From NCBI RefSeq assembly GCF_021556435.1, contig NZ_JAKGCU010000020.1, positions 31,176-95,175 of the forward strand: a stretch of DNA of 64,000 nucleotides. Reading direction: 5' to 3'. The number at the start of each line of letters is the position of its first letter. The first letter of the stretch is position 1. The notes under the pieces are model-generated. The model was given only the letters and a program-made list of their open reading frames with translations, searched no databases and had not been told where the DNA came from. The DNA comes from Gordonia tangerina. GTDB lineage: Bacteria; Actinomycetota; Actinomycetes; Mycobacteriales; Mycobacteriaceae. This document shows, piece after piece, positions 56,985-64,000 of this stretch. The translations under genes and the position numbers were made by a program.

Positions 56985-58001
56985 TCAGAGTCGGACGGTG
57001 TCACCCGTTTCGGAGCTGCGGCGCGCGGCGTCGAGTACGTCGAGCACGGCAATCCCCTCCGACGCCGGTACCGGCTGCGGACCTCTGCCGTCAACGGCGG
57101 CGGCGAACTGCCGGTAGTACTCGTCGTAGCGACCCTGTGCCGACGGAATCGTCATCGACCCCTTTGCCGTCGACAGCACGCCGAGGCGATCCTGGCGTTC
57201 GTAGCCCCAGGAGTCCAGGTTGTCGGCCGGCCGCAGACCTTGCTTGATCTGATCGGTCTGCACATCTGTGCCGTCGCTGACGTAGCTCCCCGCAGACCCG
57301 TAGATACGCCACTGACGTGCCGCCACGTGATTGATCTTGCTGGCACTCACCGTCGAGTGAACACCGCTCAGATGGTTCAACGAGACCGCGAATCCGCAGT
57401 CGGTACGACCCTCGGGCTGATCCACGACATCCAGATGCCCGTACACCGTGGCCGCAGGACCGAACAACGTCAGCATCTGGTCGACGAGGTGCGCACCGAG
57501 GTCGCGAAGCAGTCCCCCACTCGGGCCGGCATCGAGACTTCCGGGTTCGTCGAGATCGAACCGCGACTCGCAGCGCCGAATATCCCCCAGGCTCGGTAGC
57601 ACTTCGGCGACTGTCGCGATGTCGGTGTCCCAGCGGCGGTTGTGGAAGACGCTGAGCAGGACGCCCGCCGACTCGGCTGCCGTCGCCAGTTCGCGCCCAC
57701 TTGCGGCATTTGGCGCGAAGGGTTTGTCTGCAATGACGTGCACTCCTCGGGCCACCGCCTCGAGTACCAGATCACGGCGGGTGTCCGGAGGCGTGGTGAT
57801 GGTGACCGCGTCGACCCCGGAATCGAGCAAAGCCGAGAGTGAATCGAAGGTCGGGACACCCGGCAGATCCCCACTGACCTCGCGGCGCCGTTCGGGGCTA
57901 CGCGTGACCACACCTGCCAGTTCAATCTCGGGCACCGCCGCGATATATGGCGCGTGAAAGAGTCGTCCACCCGCTCCGTAGCCCACCAATCCCAGCTTCA
58001 T
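56985..58001 (-). CDS. Gfo/Idh/MocA-family oxidoreductase, scyllo-inositol dehydrogenase-like
   Basis: A 338-residue protein from ATG 58001 (GGAGGG just upstream). The Rossmann motif is GLVGYGAGGRLFHAPYI; the Lys motif is ADKPFAPNAASG; and PSGGLLRDLGAHLVDQMLTL supplies active-site Asp/His. This H-A-P-Y-I type with DKPF resembles YvaA/IolW-like scyllo-inositol dehydrogenases. It is divergent from the IolT-like transporter, with an island operator in front of each gene, so it probably feeds scyllo-inositol into the pathway. Confidence 0.85.
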   Translation of the reverse strand: MKLGLVGYGAGGRLFHAPYIAAVPEIELAGVVTRSPERRREVSGDLPGVPTFDSLSALLDSGVDAVTITTPPDTRRDLVLEAVARGVHVIADKPFAPNAASGRELATAAESAGVLLSVFHNRRWDTDIATVAEVLPSLGDIRRCESRFDLDEPGSLDAGPSGGLLRDLGAHLVDQMLTLFGPAATVYGHLDVVDQPEGRTDCGFAVSLNHLSGVHSTVSASKINHVAARQWRIYGSAGSYVSDGTDVQTDQIKQGLRPADNLDSWGYERQDRLGVLSTAKGSMTIPSAQGRYDEYYRQFAAAVDGRGPQPVPASEGIAVLDVLDAARRSSETGDTVRL

Positions 58002-58015
58002 TCGACCCTCCATCA

Positions 58016-58025
58016 TGTCCGGACA
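58016..58025 (-). promoter_or_regulatory. Island operator E (Gfo/Idh gene)
   Basis: TGTCCGGACA, identical to site B, lies 14 bases upstream of the ATG of the scyllo-inositol dehydrogenase-like gene and would overlap its transcription start or leader. Confidence 0.65.
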
Positions 58026-58099
58026 AATATCAGGGCCAACCGTATCTATCCCGCACCATGAGGATCAATACCTTCATCAACGGAAAACCTTTGACCGTT

Positions 58100-58120
58100 T
58101 GTTAGGACATAGTCGAGATA
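58100..58120 (+). promoter_or_regulatory. Island operator F (IolT-like transporter)
   Basis: TGTTAGGACA (58100-58109), one base, AGTCGAGATA (58111-58120). It has the same two-box spacing as sites C and D but a more degenerate second box. TTGACC at 58091-58096 may be the -35. It lies 69 bases upstream of the transporter ATG. Confidence 0.6.
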
Positions 58121-58188
58121 TGGGTTACGATCGCTTGTGACCGCCATCACGAGCGCCGGTCGACTGTAACGCAATAGAGGAGCCCCCC

Positions 58189-59661
58189 ATGTCCACCACC
58201 GACAGTTCGGACCTGGTCAACGAGCGAAAAGCCCTGCCACCGCTGGGCACCGGCGCCTTCCGCAGGCGCCTGCACGCAGTGGCACTGATCGCGACCCTCG
58301 GCGGTCTGCTGTTCGGCTACGACACCGGCGTCATCAATGGCGCACTCGAGCCGATGAAAGAAGATCTCGGACTCACCGCATTCACCGAGGGTGTGGTCAC
58401 GAGCTCGTTGCTGTTCGCCGCGGCGTTCGGAGCCATGATCGGCGGCCGCCTCTCCGATGCATGGGGACGCCGTAAAGCCATCATGCTGCTCGCCGTTCTG
58501 TTCTTGATCGGCGCGTTGACCTGTGTCGTCGCCCCAGGCTTCGGGGTGATGGTATTCGGCCGTATCGTTTTGGGCTTGGCTGTCGGTGCGGCCTCAACGG
58601 TGGTGCCGGTCTACCTCGCCGAACTGGCACCCTACGAGATCCGCGGGTCACTTGCGGGCCGCAACGAGGTCATGATCGTCGTCGGCCAGCTCGCCGCTTT
58701 CGTCGTCAACGCGATCATCGGCAATATCTGGGGCGAGCACGACGGGGTCTGGCGCATCATGCTCGCGGTGGCCGCACTCCCCGCGATCTGCCTGATGGTC
58801 GGGATGATGCGGGTACCCGAGTCACCGCGATGGCTGATCGCCCAGGACCGCCGCGACGAGGCGCTGAAAGTTCTGTCGACCATCCGCACGCAACAGCGCG
58901 CACAGGCCGAGGTCGACATGATCAGCGAGATCCACGACATGGAGAAGGACCGTGTGCGCGGCAGCTGGTCCTCCATCCGGGACAGTCGCTGGGTGCGTCG
59001 CATCATCCTGGTCGGTATCGGATTGGGCGTGGCCCAACAGCTCACCGGCATCAACTCGATCATGTACTACGGCCAGTCGGTCCTGAAGGAAGCCGGGTTC
59101 GAGTCGAACGCGGCACTCATCGCCAACATCGCGCCCGGTGTCATCGCCGTGGCCGGTTCGATCACGGCACTCTGGCTGGCCCAGCACATGAACCGCCGGA
59201 CCACATTGATCATCGGCTACAGCCTCACCACCGTCTGTCATTTCCTCATCGGTATCGCGTCGATCATGTTGCCCGTCGGTAACCCGTTGCGGCCCTATGT
59301 GATCCTGATTCTGGTTGTGCTGTTCGTGGGTTCGATGCAGACATTTCTGAATGTCGCCACTTGGGTCCTGCTGTCGGAGATCTTCCCGTTGCAGATCCGC
59401 GGTTTGGCCATCGGCATCTCGGTATTCTGCCTCTGGATGGCCAACGCCTTCCTGGGGTTGTTCTTCCCCACGCTGGTCGAAGCCATCGGCATCACCGGAA
59501 CGTTCTTCATGTTCGGCGTCGTCGGCATTTTCGCGATCATCTTCGTCTACACCCAGGCTCCCGAAACCCGCGGGCGCACATTGGAAGAGGTGGAAGATGA
59601 CGTGACCACCGGCGCAATCTACACCCACCACCTCCGGGCCAAGTCCGCTCCGCACAGCTGA
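58189..59661 (+). CDS. iolT: Sugar porter MFS transporter, IolT-like
   Basis: A 490-residue 12-helix sugar porter. Family motifs: GGLLFGYDTGVINGAL at helix 1, GRLSDAWGRRKAIML, PESPRWL after helix 6, QQLTGINSIMYYG at helix 7, and PETRGRTLEEVE at the C-terminus. These match the proton-coupled myo-inositol importers IolT1/IolT2 of C. glutamicum. ATG 58189 has GAGGAG upstream. It is monocistronic, preceded by island operator F, and ends before the 68-bp hairpin. Confidence 0.9.
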   Translation: MSTTDSSDLVNERKALPPLGTGAFRRRLHAVALIATLGGLLFGYDTGVINGALEPMKEDLGLTAFTEGVVTSSLLFAAAFGAMIGGRLSDAWGRRKAIMLLAVLFLIGALTCVVAPGFGVMVFGRIVLGLAVGAASTVVPVYLAELAPYEIRGSLAGRNEVMIVVGQLAAFVVNAIIGNIWGEHDGVWRIMLAVAALPAICLMVGMMRVPESPRWLIAQDRRDEALKVLSTIRTQQRAQAEVDMISEIHDMEKDRVRGSWSSIRDSRWVRRIILVGIGLGVAQQLTGINSIMYYGQSVLKEAGFESNAALIANIAPGVIAVAGSITALWLAQHMNRRTTLIIGYSLTTVCHFLIGIASIMLPVGNPLRPYVILILVVLFVGSMQTFLNVATWVLLSEIFPLQIRGLAIGISVFCLWMANAFLGLFFPTLVEAIGITGTFFMFGVVGIFAIIFVYTQAPETRGRTLEEVEDDVTTGAIYTHHLRAKSAPHS

Positions 59662-59699
59662 GCCGGGCGAGCGTAGACCGCCGACGGGATGCCGGCTTG

Positions 59700-59767
59700 C
59701 GGTGTCGCGTACCGCGCACCACCCTGGTTGGCGTGCAACTGTGGTGGCCGTCGGGTACGCGACACCG
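59700..59767. repeat. 68-bp hairpin element, copy 2
   Basis: Exact reverse complement of 3731-3798: arms GGTGTCGCGTACC (59701-59713) and GGTACGCGACACC (59754-59766). It sits between the convergent stops of the IolT-like gene and DUF222 copy 2, so it may terminate transcription from both sides. Confidence 0.7.
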
Positions 59768-59860
59768 TTGCGGCGCCGTTGTTTCACGCTATGGAGTTTT
59801 CAAGGGACGGTTGCGGTCCCGACCGGGGCCGGGTGCGTGGGAAGACTGTGGCTGCGCCGC

Positions 59861-61108
59861 TCAGGCGGCGGCGGGTAGGTTGTCGAGGTTGAGGGTGCGT
59901 CGGTTGTAGGCCGGTATCGGCCGACGTGTCGGGTCGACAGCGGCGGGTGGGATGAGCCAGGGATGTCGGTCGTGACCCATGATCACTTCCCAACCGTTGT
60001 GGTGGATGTCGGCATGACACGACGGGCACAGCAAACATCCGTTGTCCAACACCGTGATTCCACCATCAGCCCAATGCACGATATGGTGGCCCTGGCAGCG
60101 AGTGGCCGCCACGCCGCATTTGATGCAACACTCGTCGCGTTTGTGCAACGCTTTACGGAGATGGGCTGGGAACAGGCGTTTGTCTTTACTCATCTCCATC
60201 GGCACCGCCTCACCGTCGACGATCGCGACGGTCGCGGTGGTGTCACAGGTCAGGGTGCGCAGCATGGCTTCGGTGAGTGAGCCCATGAATGGTAGTTCGG
60301 CCAGATCCGGGGTATCGGCGGGCACCGACACCAATATTTGGTGACGGGGTGCGGAGGCCGCATCGCCACTGCGGGCAGCGATATCCAGCAACGCTTCGAG
60401 GGCGTCGGCATGCCGGCGCTCGGTGGAACGCGCATCCGGTGAGCCGTCAGGTTCAGGGCGCGGTGCCGCCAACTCTTCCATCGCAGCCGAGAACTTCTCG
60501 CCGACTTCGGTGTTGAGGTCGGCGCGCACTTGCAGGCGTCCGTCACCGTCGACATCGTGGACGAGCGTGTTGAGGTTGCGGTCCTCGGATGCCGGTAACC
60601 CACCGGTGTCGGCGGCCACCTGGTTGCCCAGACGACGGGCACGTTTACCGATGTCGGCGGGCGTGGCGCCGGAAAAGAAGTGCGCGAGAAGTTCGGTCAC
60701 GATACTTAGACGCGCTACATCGTCGATCGGTTCCGCCGATCTTTTCCCGACATGATCGACCCCTTTACCCACCGCGTCCACATGTTCGGCCGAGATCGCC
60801 CCATCGGCGGCATGCGCGCCCAGAGTGGGGAGCTGCTCACGGGCGGTGGCGATACGGATCAGACGGGACGCCACCGCCGGTGCCAGGCCCATCACGATCA
60901 ACAACTCACTCAACTTGCGGCCGTGGTCGCGGGCCACACCGAGGCGGTCCAGATGGCCGACCACCGTCGCGGCGTGATGGTCGATCAGATTACGCAACGT
61001 GACCAGAGCGGTCATCGCATCAAACGCGGCACGCCCCGACATATCGTCGCCCAAGTGCAGGTCACGAACAGCATCAGTGATGGTGGTGAGATCCCCCGAA
61101 GCTCCCAT
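59861..61108 (-). CDS. DUF222 / HNH endonuclease domain protein (13E12 type), copy 2
   Basis: A 415-residue protein, the same length as copy 1 when started at ATG 61108 (MGASGDLTTITD, aligning with MRTPGDLTSITD). The frame is open to 61129, but that start lies inside the promoter. It has the same C-terminal HNH module (CCIKCGVAATRCQGHHIVHW; CLLCPSCHADIHHNGW). Differences from copy 1 are mostly at the N-terminus; the nuclease domain is almost unchanged. Both copies are intact, with no sign of decay. Confidence 0.9.
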   Translation of the reverse strand: MGASGDLTTITDAVRDLHLGDDMSGRAAFDAMTALVTLRNLIDHHAATVVGHLDRLGVARDHGRKLSELLIVMGLAPAVASRLIRIATAREQLPTLGAHAADGAISAEHVDAVGKGVDHVGKRSAEPIDDVARLSIVTELLAHFFSGATPADIGKRARRLGNQVAADTGGLPASEDRNLNTLVHDVDGDGRLQVRADLNTEVGEKFSAAMEELAAPRPEPDGSPDARSTERRHADALEALLDIAARSGDAASAPRHQILVSVPADTPDLAELPFMGSLTEAMLRTLTCDTTATVAIVDGEAVPMEMSKDKRLFPAHLRKALHKRDECCIKCGVAATRCQGHHIVHWADGGITVLDNGCLLCPSCHADIHHNGWEVIMGHDRHPWLIPPAAVDPTRRPIPAYNRRTLNLDNLPAAA

Positions 61109-61114
61109 GACTCC

Positions 61115-61143
61115 ACTATGGTCGAACATCAGTTCGATGTCAA
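61115..61143 (-). promoter_or_regulatory. Probable leaderless promoter of DUF222 gene, copy 2
   Basis: On the minus strand: TTGACA (61138-61143), 17-base spacer, CATAGT (61115-61120), then ATG 61108 six bases later. This decides the start codon: the longer frame from 61129 would begin upstream of the predicted transcription start. Confidence 0.65.
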
Positions 61144-61190
61144 GGAGTTTCTTGAAGATAGTGCAGAAGATTTTTCTGCGGGCGGGGGTG

Positions 61191-61328
61191 GTTTCGATAC
61201 GCGGCGGGCTCGCAAGCTCGCACGCCGCTACTCAACCAGCGACAGGAGGGGCGTCACGTAGGACGGGCGCCTCTACTCAACCAGCGACAGGGTCGGCGGG
61301 CTCGTACGGCGTTACTCAACCAGCGACG
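61191..61328. repeat. Dispersed repeat upstream of DUF222 copy 2
   Basis: TTTCGATACGCGGCGGGCTC ... CGCCGCTACTCAACCAGCGACAG is followed by two shorter copies of CTACTCAACCAGCGACAG-like sequence (near 61273 and 61312). It is a variant of the GATACG/CTACTCGACCAG family. I see no gene in 61109-61395. Confidence 0.65.
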
Positions 61329-61395
61329 AAGGGCAGGCTGGGGAACACGTCCGGCGTCTTCGGAATTGGGGTGGCGAAGCCTGATCTGGATGCGT

Positions 61396-62298
61396 TCACG
61401 GCGGCATTTGCGTGATGCTCCGCAGCGGGCGTGCCAACTCCAGCACGGTTTCCAACACCGACCGCGCGGCCTGCGACGGCACCCGAGTCGACGAGTACGC
61501 GATGGCGATGTCCCACATCAGCGCGGTGTCCGAACACGGCAGTATCGCCGCACCGGACTGCATCCGGGCCACACTCAACGGAACGAGCGTCACGCCGAAC
61601 CCCTTGACGGCCAGACTCATTCCGAAGAACTGATCGGCCACCTCGATCACGGTCCGGCGGTTCGGGATCTCCCGATCGACGACGGCCCGAGTCCCCCATC
61701 CCGGCGGGTAGTCGATCATCCGTTCCTCGGCGAGATCGGCAGTGGTGAACGATCCTCGTTGCGCCAACCGATGATCGCCTGCACACACCAAGACCAACGG
61801 CTCCTGCGCCAGCCTGTGCACGGCCAACCCCGGAAGCCGATCGGGATACGAACCCAGAAAGGCCAGATCCAGGGTGCCGGCGCGTACGCCGACGATGTTG
61901 CCCGCGGTGCCGCGCGGGTTCTGCCGCATCGCGATGGTGATTCCGGGATGGCGACGGTGGATCTCGGCGAACGCCTCGGCCAAGTCGATCGCGACGACGT
62001 TGACGAGTGCACCCACGGCCACCTCACCGCGGATGTCACCACGCACACCGTCGACCGCGTCGAAGACATCAGCGCGTGCCCGCAATGCCGCGCGTGCCGG
62101 ACCGACCACCGCCCGGCCCGTCTCGGTGAGCACCAGCACCGTCGGGGTCCGGTCGAAAAGCCGATCCCCCACCTCTCGCTCCAACTTCGCCACCCCGGTC
62201 GACACCGCCGACTGCACGACGTTGAGCGATCGGGCGGCCGCGGTGAACGTGCCCTGGTCGACGCACGCGAGGAAGTACTCCAGATGTCTCAGTTCCAC
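61396..62298 (-). CDS. LysR-family transcriptional regulator
   Basis: A 300-residue protein from GTG 62298 (GGAGGG 8 bases upstream). The HTH is ELRHLEYFLACVDQGTFTAA, then ARSLNVVQSAVSTGVAKLER and LFDRTPTVLVLTETG; a substrate-binding domain follows. It is divergent from an MFS gene with a 12-bp palindrome between them, the classic LysR arrangement, so it most likely controls that transporter. Confidence 0.9.
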   Translation of the reverse strand: MELRHLEYFLACVDQGTFTAAARSLNVVQSAVSTGVAKLEREVGDRLFDRTPTVLVLTETGRAVVGPARAALRARADVFDAVDGVRGDIRGEVAVGALVNVVAIDLAEAFAEIHRRHPGITIAMRQNPRGTAGNIVGVRAGTLDLAFLGSYPDRLPGLAVHRLAQEPLVLVCAGDHRLAQRGSFTTADLAEERMIDYPPGWGTRAVVDREIPNRRTVIEVADQFFGMSLAVKGFGVTLVPLSVARMQSGAAILPCSDTALMWDIAIAYSSTRVPSQAARSVLETVLELARPLRSITQMPP

Positions 62299-62330
62299 TG
62301 ATGAACCCTCCCGCGTCCATCTCGATTTGC

Positions 62331-62342
62331 GATGTATACATC
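62331..62342. promoter_or_regulatory. 12-bp palindrome between LysR and MFS genes
   Basis: GATGTATACATC is a perfect palindrome lying 32 bases upstream of the LysR start and 47 bases upstream of ATG 62390; a likely LysR operator core. Confidence 0.55.
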
Positions 62343-62389
62343 AGAATCTATCGCTTTTCATGAGACCGGTGCCGCACGATGATGAAAAC

Positions 62390-63658
62390 ATGTCCGCGAC
62401 CGCCACCACACCTGCAACCACTACGCGATTGAGCCGAATCGTGGTGTTCCTGTTCGCGGTTACCGCCGGGTCATCGGCCGGGTGTCTCTATTACCTGCAG
62501 CCACTGCTGCATGAGATCAGCATCGACCTGTCCGTCTCGACGGCCACCGCAGGCCTGGTCGTGGCCATCACCCAGATCGGTTACCTGATCGGTCTCGCCC
62601 TGGTGGTGCCGTTGGGTGACTTCGTCAATCGACGGCGATTGGTGACGGGTCTGCTCGCGGTCTCATCTCTGGCTCTCGTAGGTGCCGGCCTGATGCCCGG
62701 GTACGCGGGCCTGTTGGTGATGGTCTTCGTCGTCGGGGTGTCGGCGTCAGCGGCGCAGGTCGTGGTGCCGTGGGCGGCCGCCATCGCCGGACCGGGAGAA
62801 CGTGGCACGGTCGTCGGGCACGTGATGAGTGGCCTGCTCATCGGCATCCTGCTGTCCCGCGTACTGAGCGGCATCGTCGCCGAGGTCGGCGGATGGCGAG
62901 CAATCCTGTTCGTCGCCGCGGCATTGCAGCTGACGATGGCCGCCGCGGTCGGATTCCGTGCACCGACTGGGCCCGCCGAGGCGACGGATACCTCGGCGCA
63001 CTATCTGCAGGTGCTGCGCTCGATTCTCACCCTGGTGCGGCAGCAGGAAGTGCTTCGGCACCGAATGTTGCTGGGCGGTTTGAACATGGCCGCTTTCAGC
63101 GCCATGTGGACGGCCATCGCGTTCCTGCTCGCCGGCGGCGGCGCGTCGGGTTACAACTACTCGGAGGCCGTTATCGGACTGTTCGGTCTCGCCGGCGTCG
63201 CAGGTGCACTGGCCGCGCCGGTGGTGGGCACGATCGCCGATCGCGGCTACCTCCGGCACACCCAGTACGCCGTCTGGGCCGTGCAGATCCTGAGTTGGCT
63301 GCTGCTGTGGGCAGGTGGCCACACCGTGATCGTCCTCGTAATCGCGCTACTGGTGTTCGATTTCGGCGTACAAGGGGTGCAGTTGGCCAATCAGACAGGG
63401 GTGTACTCGCTCGACGACACTGCCCGGTCGCGGCTGACGACCGCCTACATGGTGTCCTACTTTGCCGGCGGCGTGATCGGGTCGTCGGTGGGTGCATGGG
63501 CCTATCAGGTCGGCGGATGGTCGCTCGTGTGCGAGCTCGGGATCGGCTCTGCGATCATCGGTTTCGTCGCCTGGACGGTGTACGCGTGGTCTGAGCGCAA
63601 CCACCCGGTGCAAGGGGTGTCGGCGCATGCGCGGCTGCGGGGGTTGGCCTGCCGCTGA
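62390..63658 (+). CDS. MFS transporter, 12 helices
   Basis: A 422-residue membrane protein: VVFLFAVTAGSSAGCLYYLQ at helix 1, GYLIGLALVVPLGDFVNRRR with motif A between helices 2 and 3, and about twelve helices in all. It resembles the YnfM/arabinose-efflux type. ATG 62390 is chosen; ATG 62360 in the same frame is possible and neither has a clear ribosome site. It is divergent from a LysR gene that probably regulates it. The substrate is unknown. Confidence 0.87.
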   Translation: MSATATTPATTTRLSRIVVFLFAVTAGSSAGCLYYLQPLLHEISIDLSVSTATAGLVVAITQIGYLIGLALVVPLGDFVNRRRLVTGLLAVSSLALVGAGLMPGYAGLLVMVFVVGVSASAAQVVVPWAAAIAGPGERGTVVGHVMSGLLIGILLSRVLSGIVAEVGGWRAILFVAAALQLTMAAAVGFRAPTGPAEATDTSAHYLQVLRSILTLVRQQEVLRHRMLLGGLNMAAFSAMWTAIAFLLAGGGASGYNYSEAVIGLFGLAGVAGALAAPVVGTIADRGYLRHTQYAVWAVQILSWLLLWAGGHTVIVLVIALLVFDFGVQGVQLANQTGVYSLDDTARSRLTTAYMVSYFAGGVIGSSVGAWAYQVGGWSLVCELGIGSAIIGFVAWTVYAWSERNHPVQGVSAHARLRGLACR

Positions 63659-63683
63659 TCGAGACATCCCTGAAGGTTTGATG

Positions 63684-64000
63684 TCAAGCCGCGGCGGGGG
63701 TTTGGTCCTTCCATGCGGTGGCGGGGTCGTAGGGGATGCCGCGGGCCAGGCATCCGTGGAGTATGCCGACGAGGCGGTTGGCGAGTTGGCGTAGCGCGGC
63801 GTTGTGGTCGACGTCTCGTGCTCTCTGTTTGCGGTAGTAGGTGCGGGCGCCGTCGTCGTGCATGAAGGCTCCGTGGGCCTGGGCCATCAGCGCGTCGACG
63901 AGTCGGTCGTTGTGGATGTAACGCGCGGAGACGATCCGCGATTTACCCGACTGTCTCGTGATGGGGCTGGTGCCCGCCGCGTTGCGGCGGGCTTTGCTGT
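63684..64000 (-). mobile_element. IS110-family transposase, C-terminal part (runs off the window)
   Basis: The frame is open from the right edge to the stop at 63684 (105 codons visible). It reads SKARRNAAGTSPITRQSGKS, then RYIHNDRLVDALMAQAHGAF and YYRKQRARDVDHNAALRQLA, and ends in WKDQTPAAA. This matches the C-terminal transposase_20 region of IS110-type elements, with the conserved G-T-x-P-x-x-x-x-S-G-K. The DEDD N-terminal domain lies outside. The left end of the element must lie in 63659-63683 or just beyond; no inverted repeat is expected for this family. Confidence 0.85.

Larger units (their letters stand above)
59700..61143 (-). repeat. Inverted duplication, arm 2 (DUF222 gene plus flanks)
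   Basis: Reverse-complement copy of 2338-3798: promoter, DUF222/HNH gene, the 3' stretch including TTTTCAAGGGACGGTTGCGG, and the 68-bp hairpin. The spacer between the 3' stretch and the hairpin differs from arm 1, so the arms have diverged since duplication. Confidence 0.85.

Overview
The window comes from a high-GC actinobacterium, most likely a mycolate-forming genus such as Gordonia. This is inferred from the gene set, not from a marker gene. The clues are frequent GTG starts, two DUF222/HNH (13E12-type) genes with apparently leaderless promoters, a DUF1490/CtpC metal-exporter pair as in mycobacteria, many TetR/GntR/LacI regulators, and a dispersed intergenic repeat (CTGGTCGAGTAG ... CGTATCGAGACC). 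I saw no rRNA, tRNA or CRISPR array.

Layout. 1-2.1 kb: end of a flavin oxidase, a LuxR regulator and a decayed IS1380 transposase. 2.3-3.8 kb: DUF222/HNH gene, first arm of a long inverted duplication. 3.8-9.9 kb: TetR regulator divergent from an acyl-CoA dehydrogenase-SDR-SGNH hydrolase run, then two PH-domain membrane proteins. 10.1-13.3 kb: Tat-exported FAD oxidoreductase, TetR regulator and L,D-transpeptidase. 13.4-16.3 kb: PacL-like protein, CtpC-type P-ATPase and a Fur-like box. 16.4-25.6 kb: LysR regulator and a minus-strand aerobic CO dehydrogenase operon (XdhC-coxM-coxS-coxL-XdhC/YHS-coxD-coxE). CoxL carries the form I active-site motif. 25.7-31 kb: Nudix hydrolase, NCS2 permease with an unusual C-terminal tail, VOC protein, aroA and rsgA.

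31-59.7 kb is an inositol and related polyol catabolic island. It starts with a GntR regulator, a ClC channel and a LacI regulator divergent from a dioxygenase(PhyH)-SDR-Gfo/Idh-IolE-Gfo/Idh operon. An NDH-2 follows, then a minus-strand ABC importer with a strange HTH-less LacI-like/MocA-like fusion protein. The core genes come next: an MFS-Gfo/Idh pair divergent from iolC-aldolase-iolB-iolD-iolG-mmsA, then a further Gfo/Idh gene divergent from an IolT-type MFS importer. Together these encode uptake, oxidation (IolG), dehydration (IolE), ring hydrolysis (IolD), isomerisation (IolB), phosphorylation (IolC), aldol cleavage and CoA-dependent semialdehyde oxidation (MmsA). A 10-bp motif of the form TGTCnnnACA recurs at nearly every promoter of the island, in several places as a two-box operator overlapping the -35 region, so the island looks like one regulon.

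59.7-64 kb: second, inverted copy of the DUF222/HNH gene with its 68-bp hairpin and promoter, a LysR/MFS divergent pair, and the 3' part of an IS110-family transposase running off the end. The two DUF222 copies face each other about 56 kb apart and could recombine to invert everything between them.
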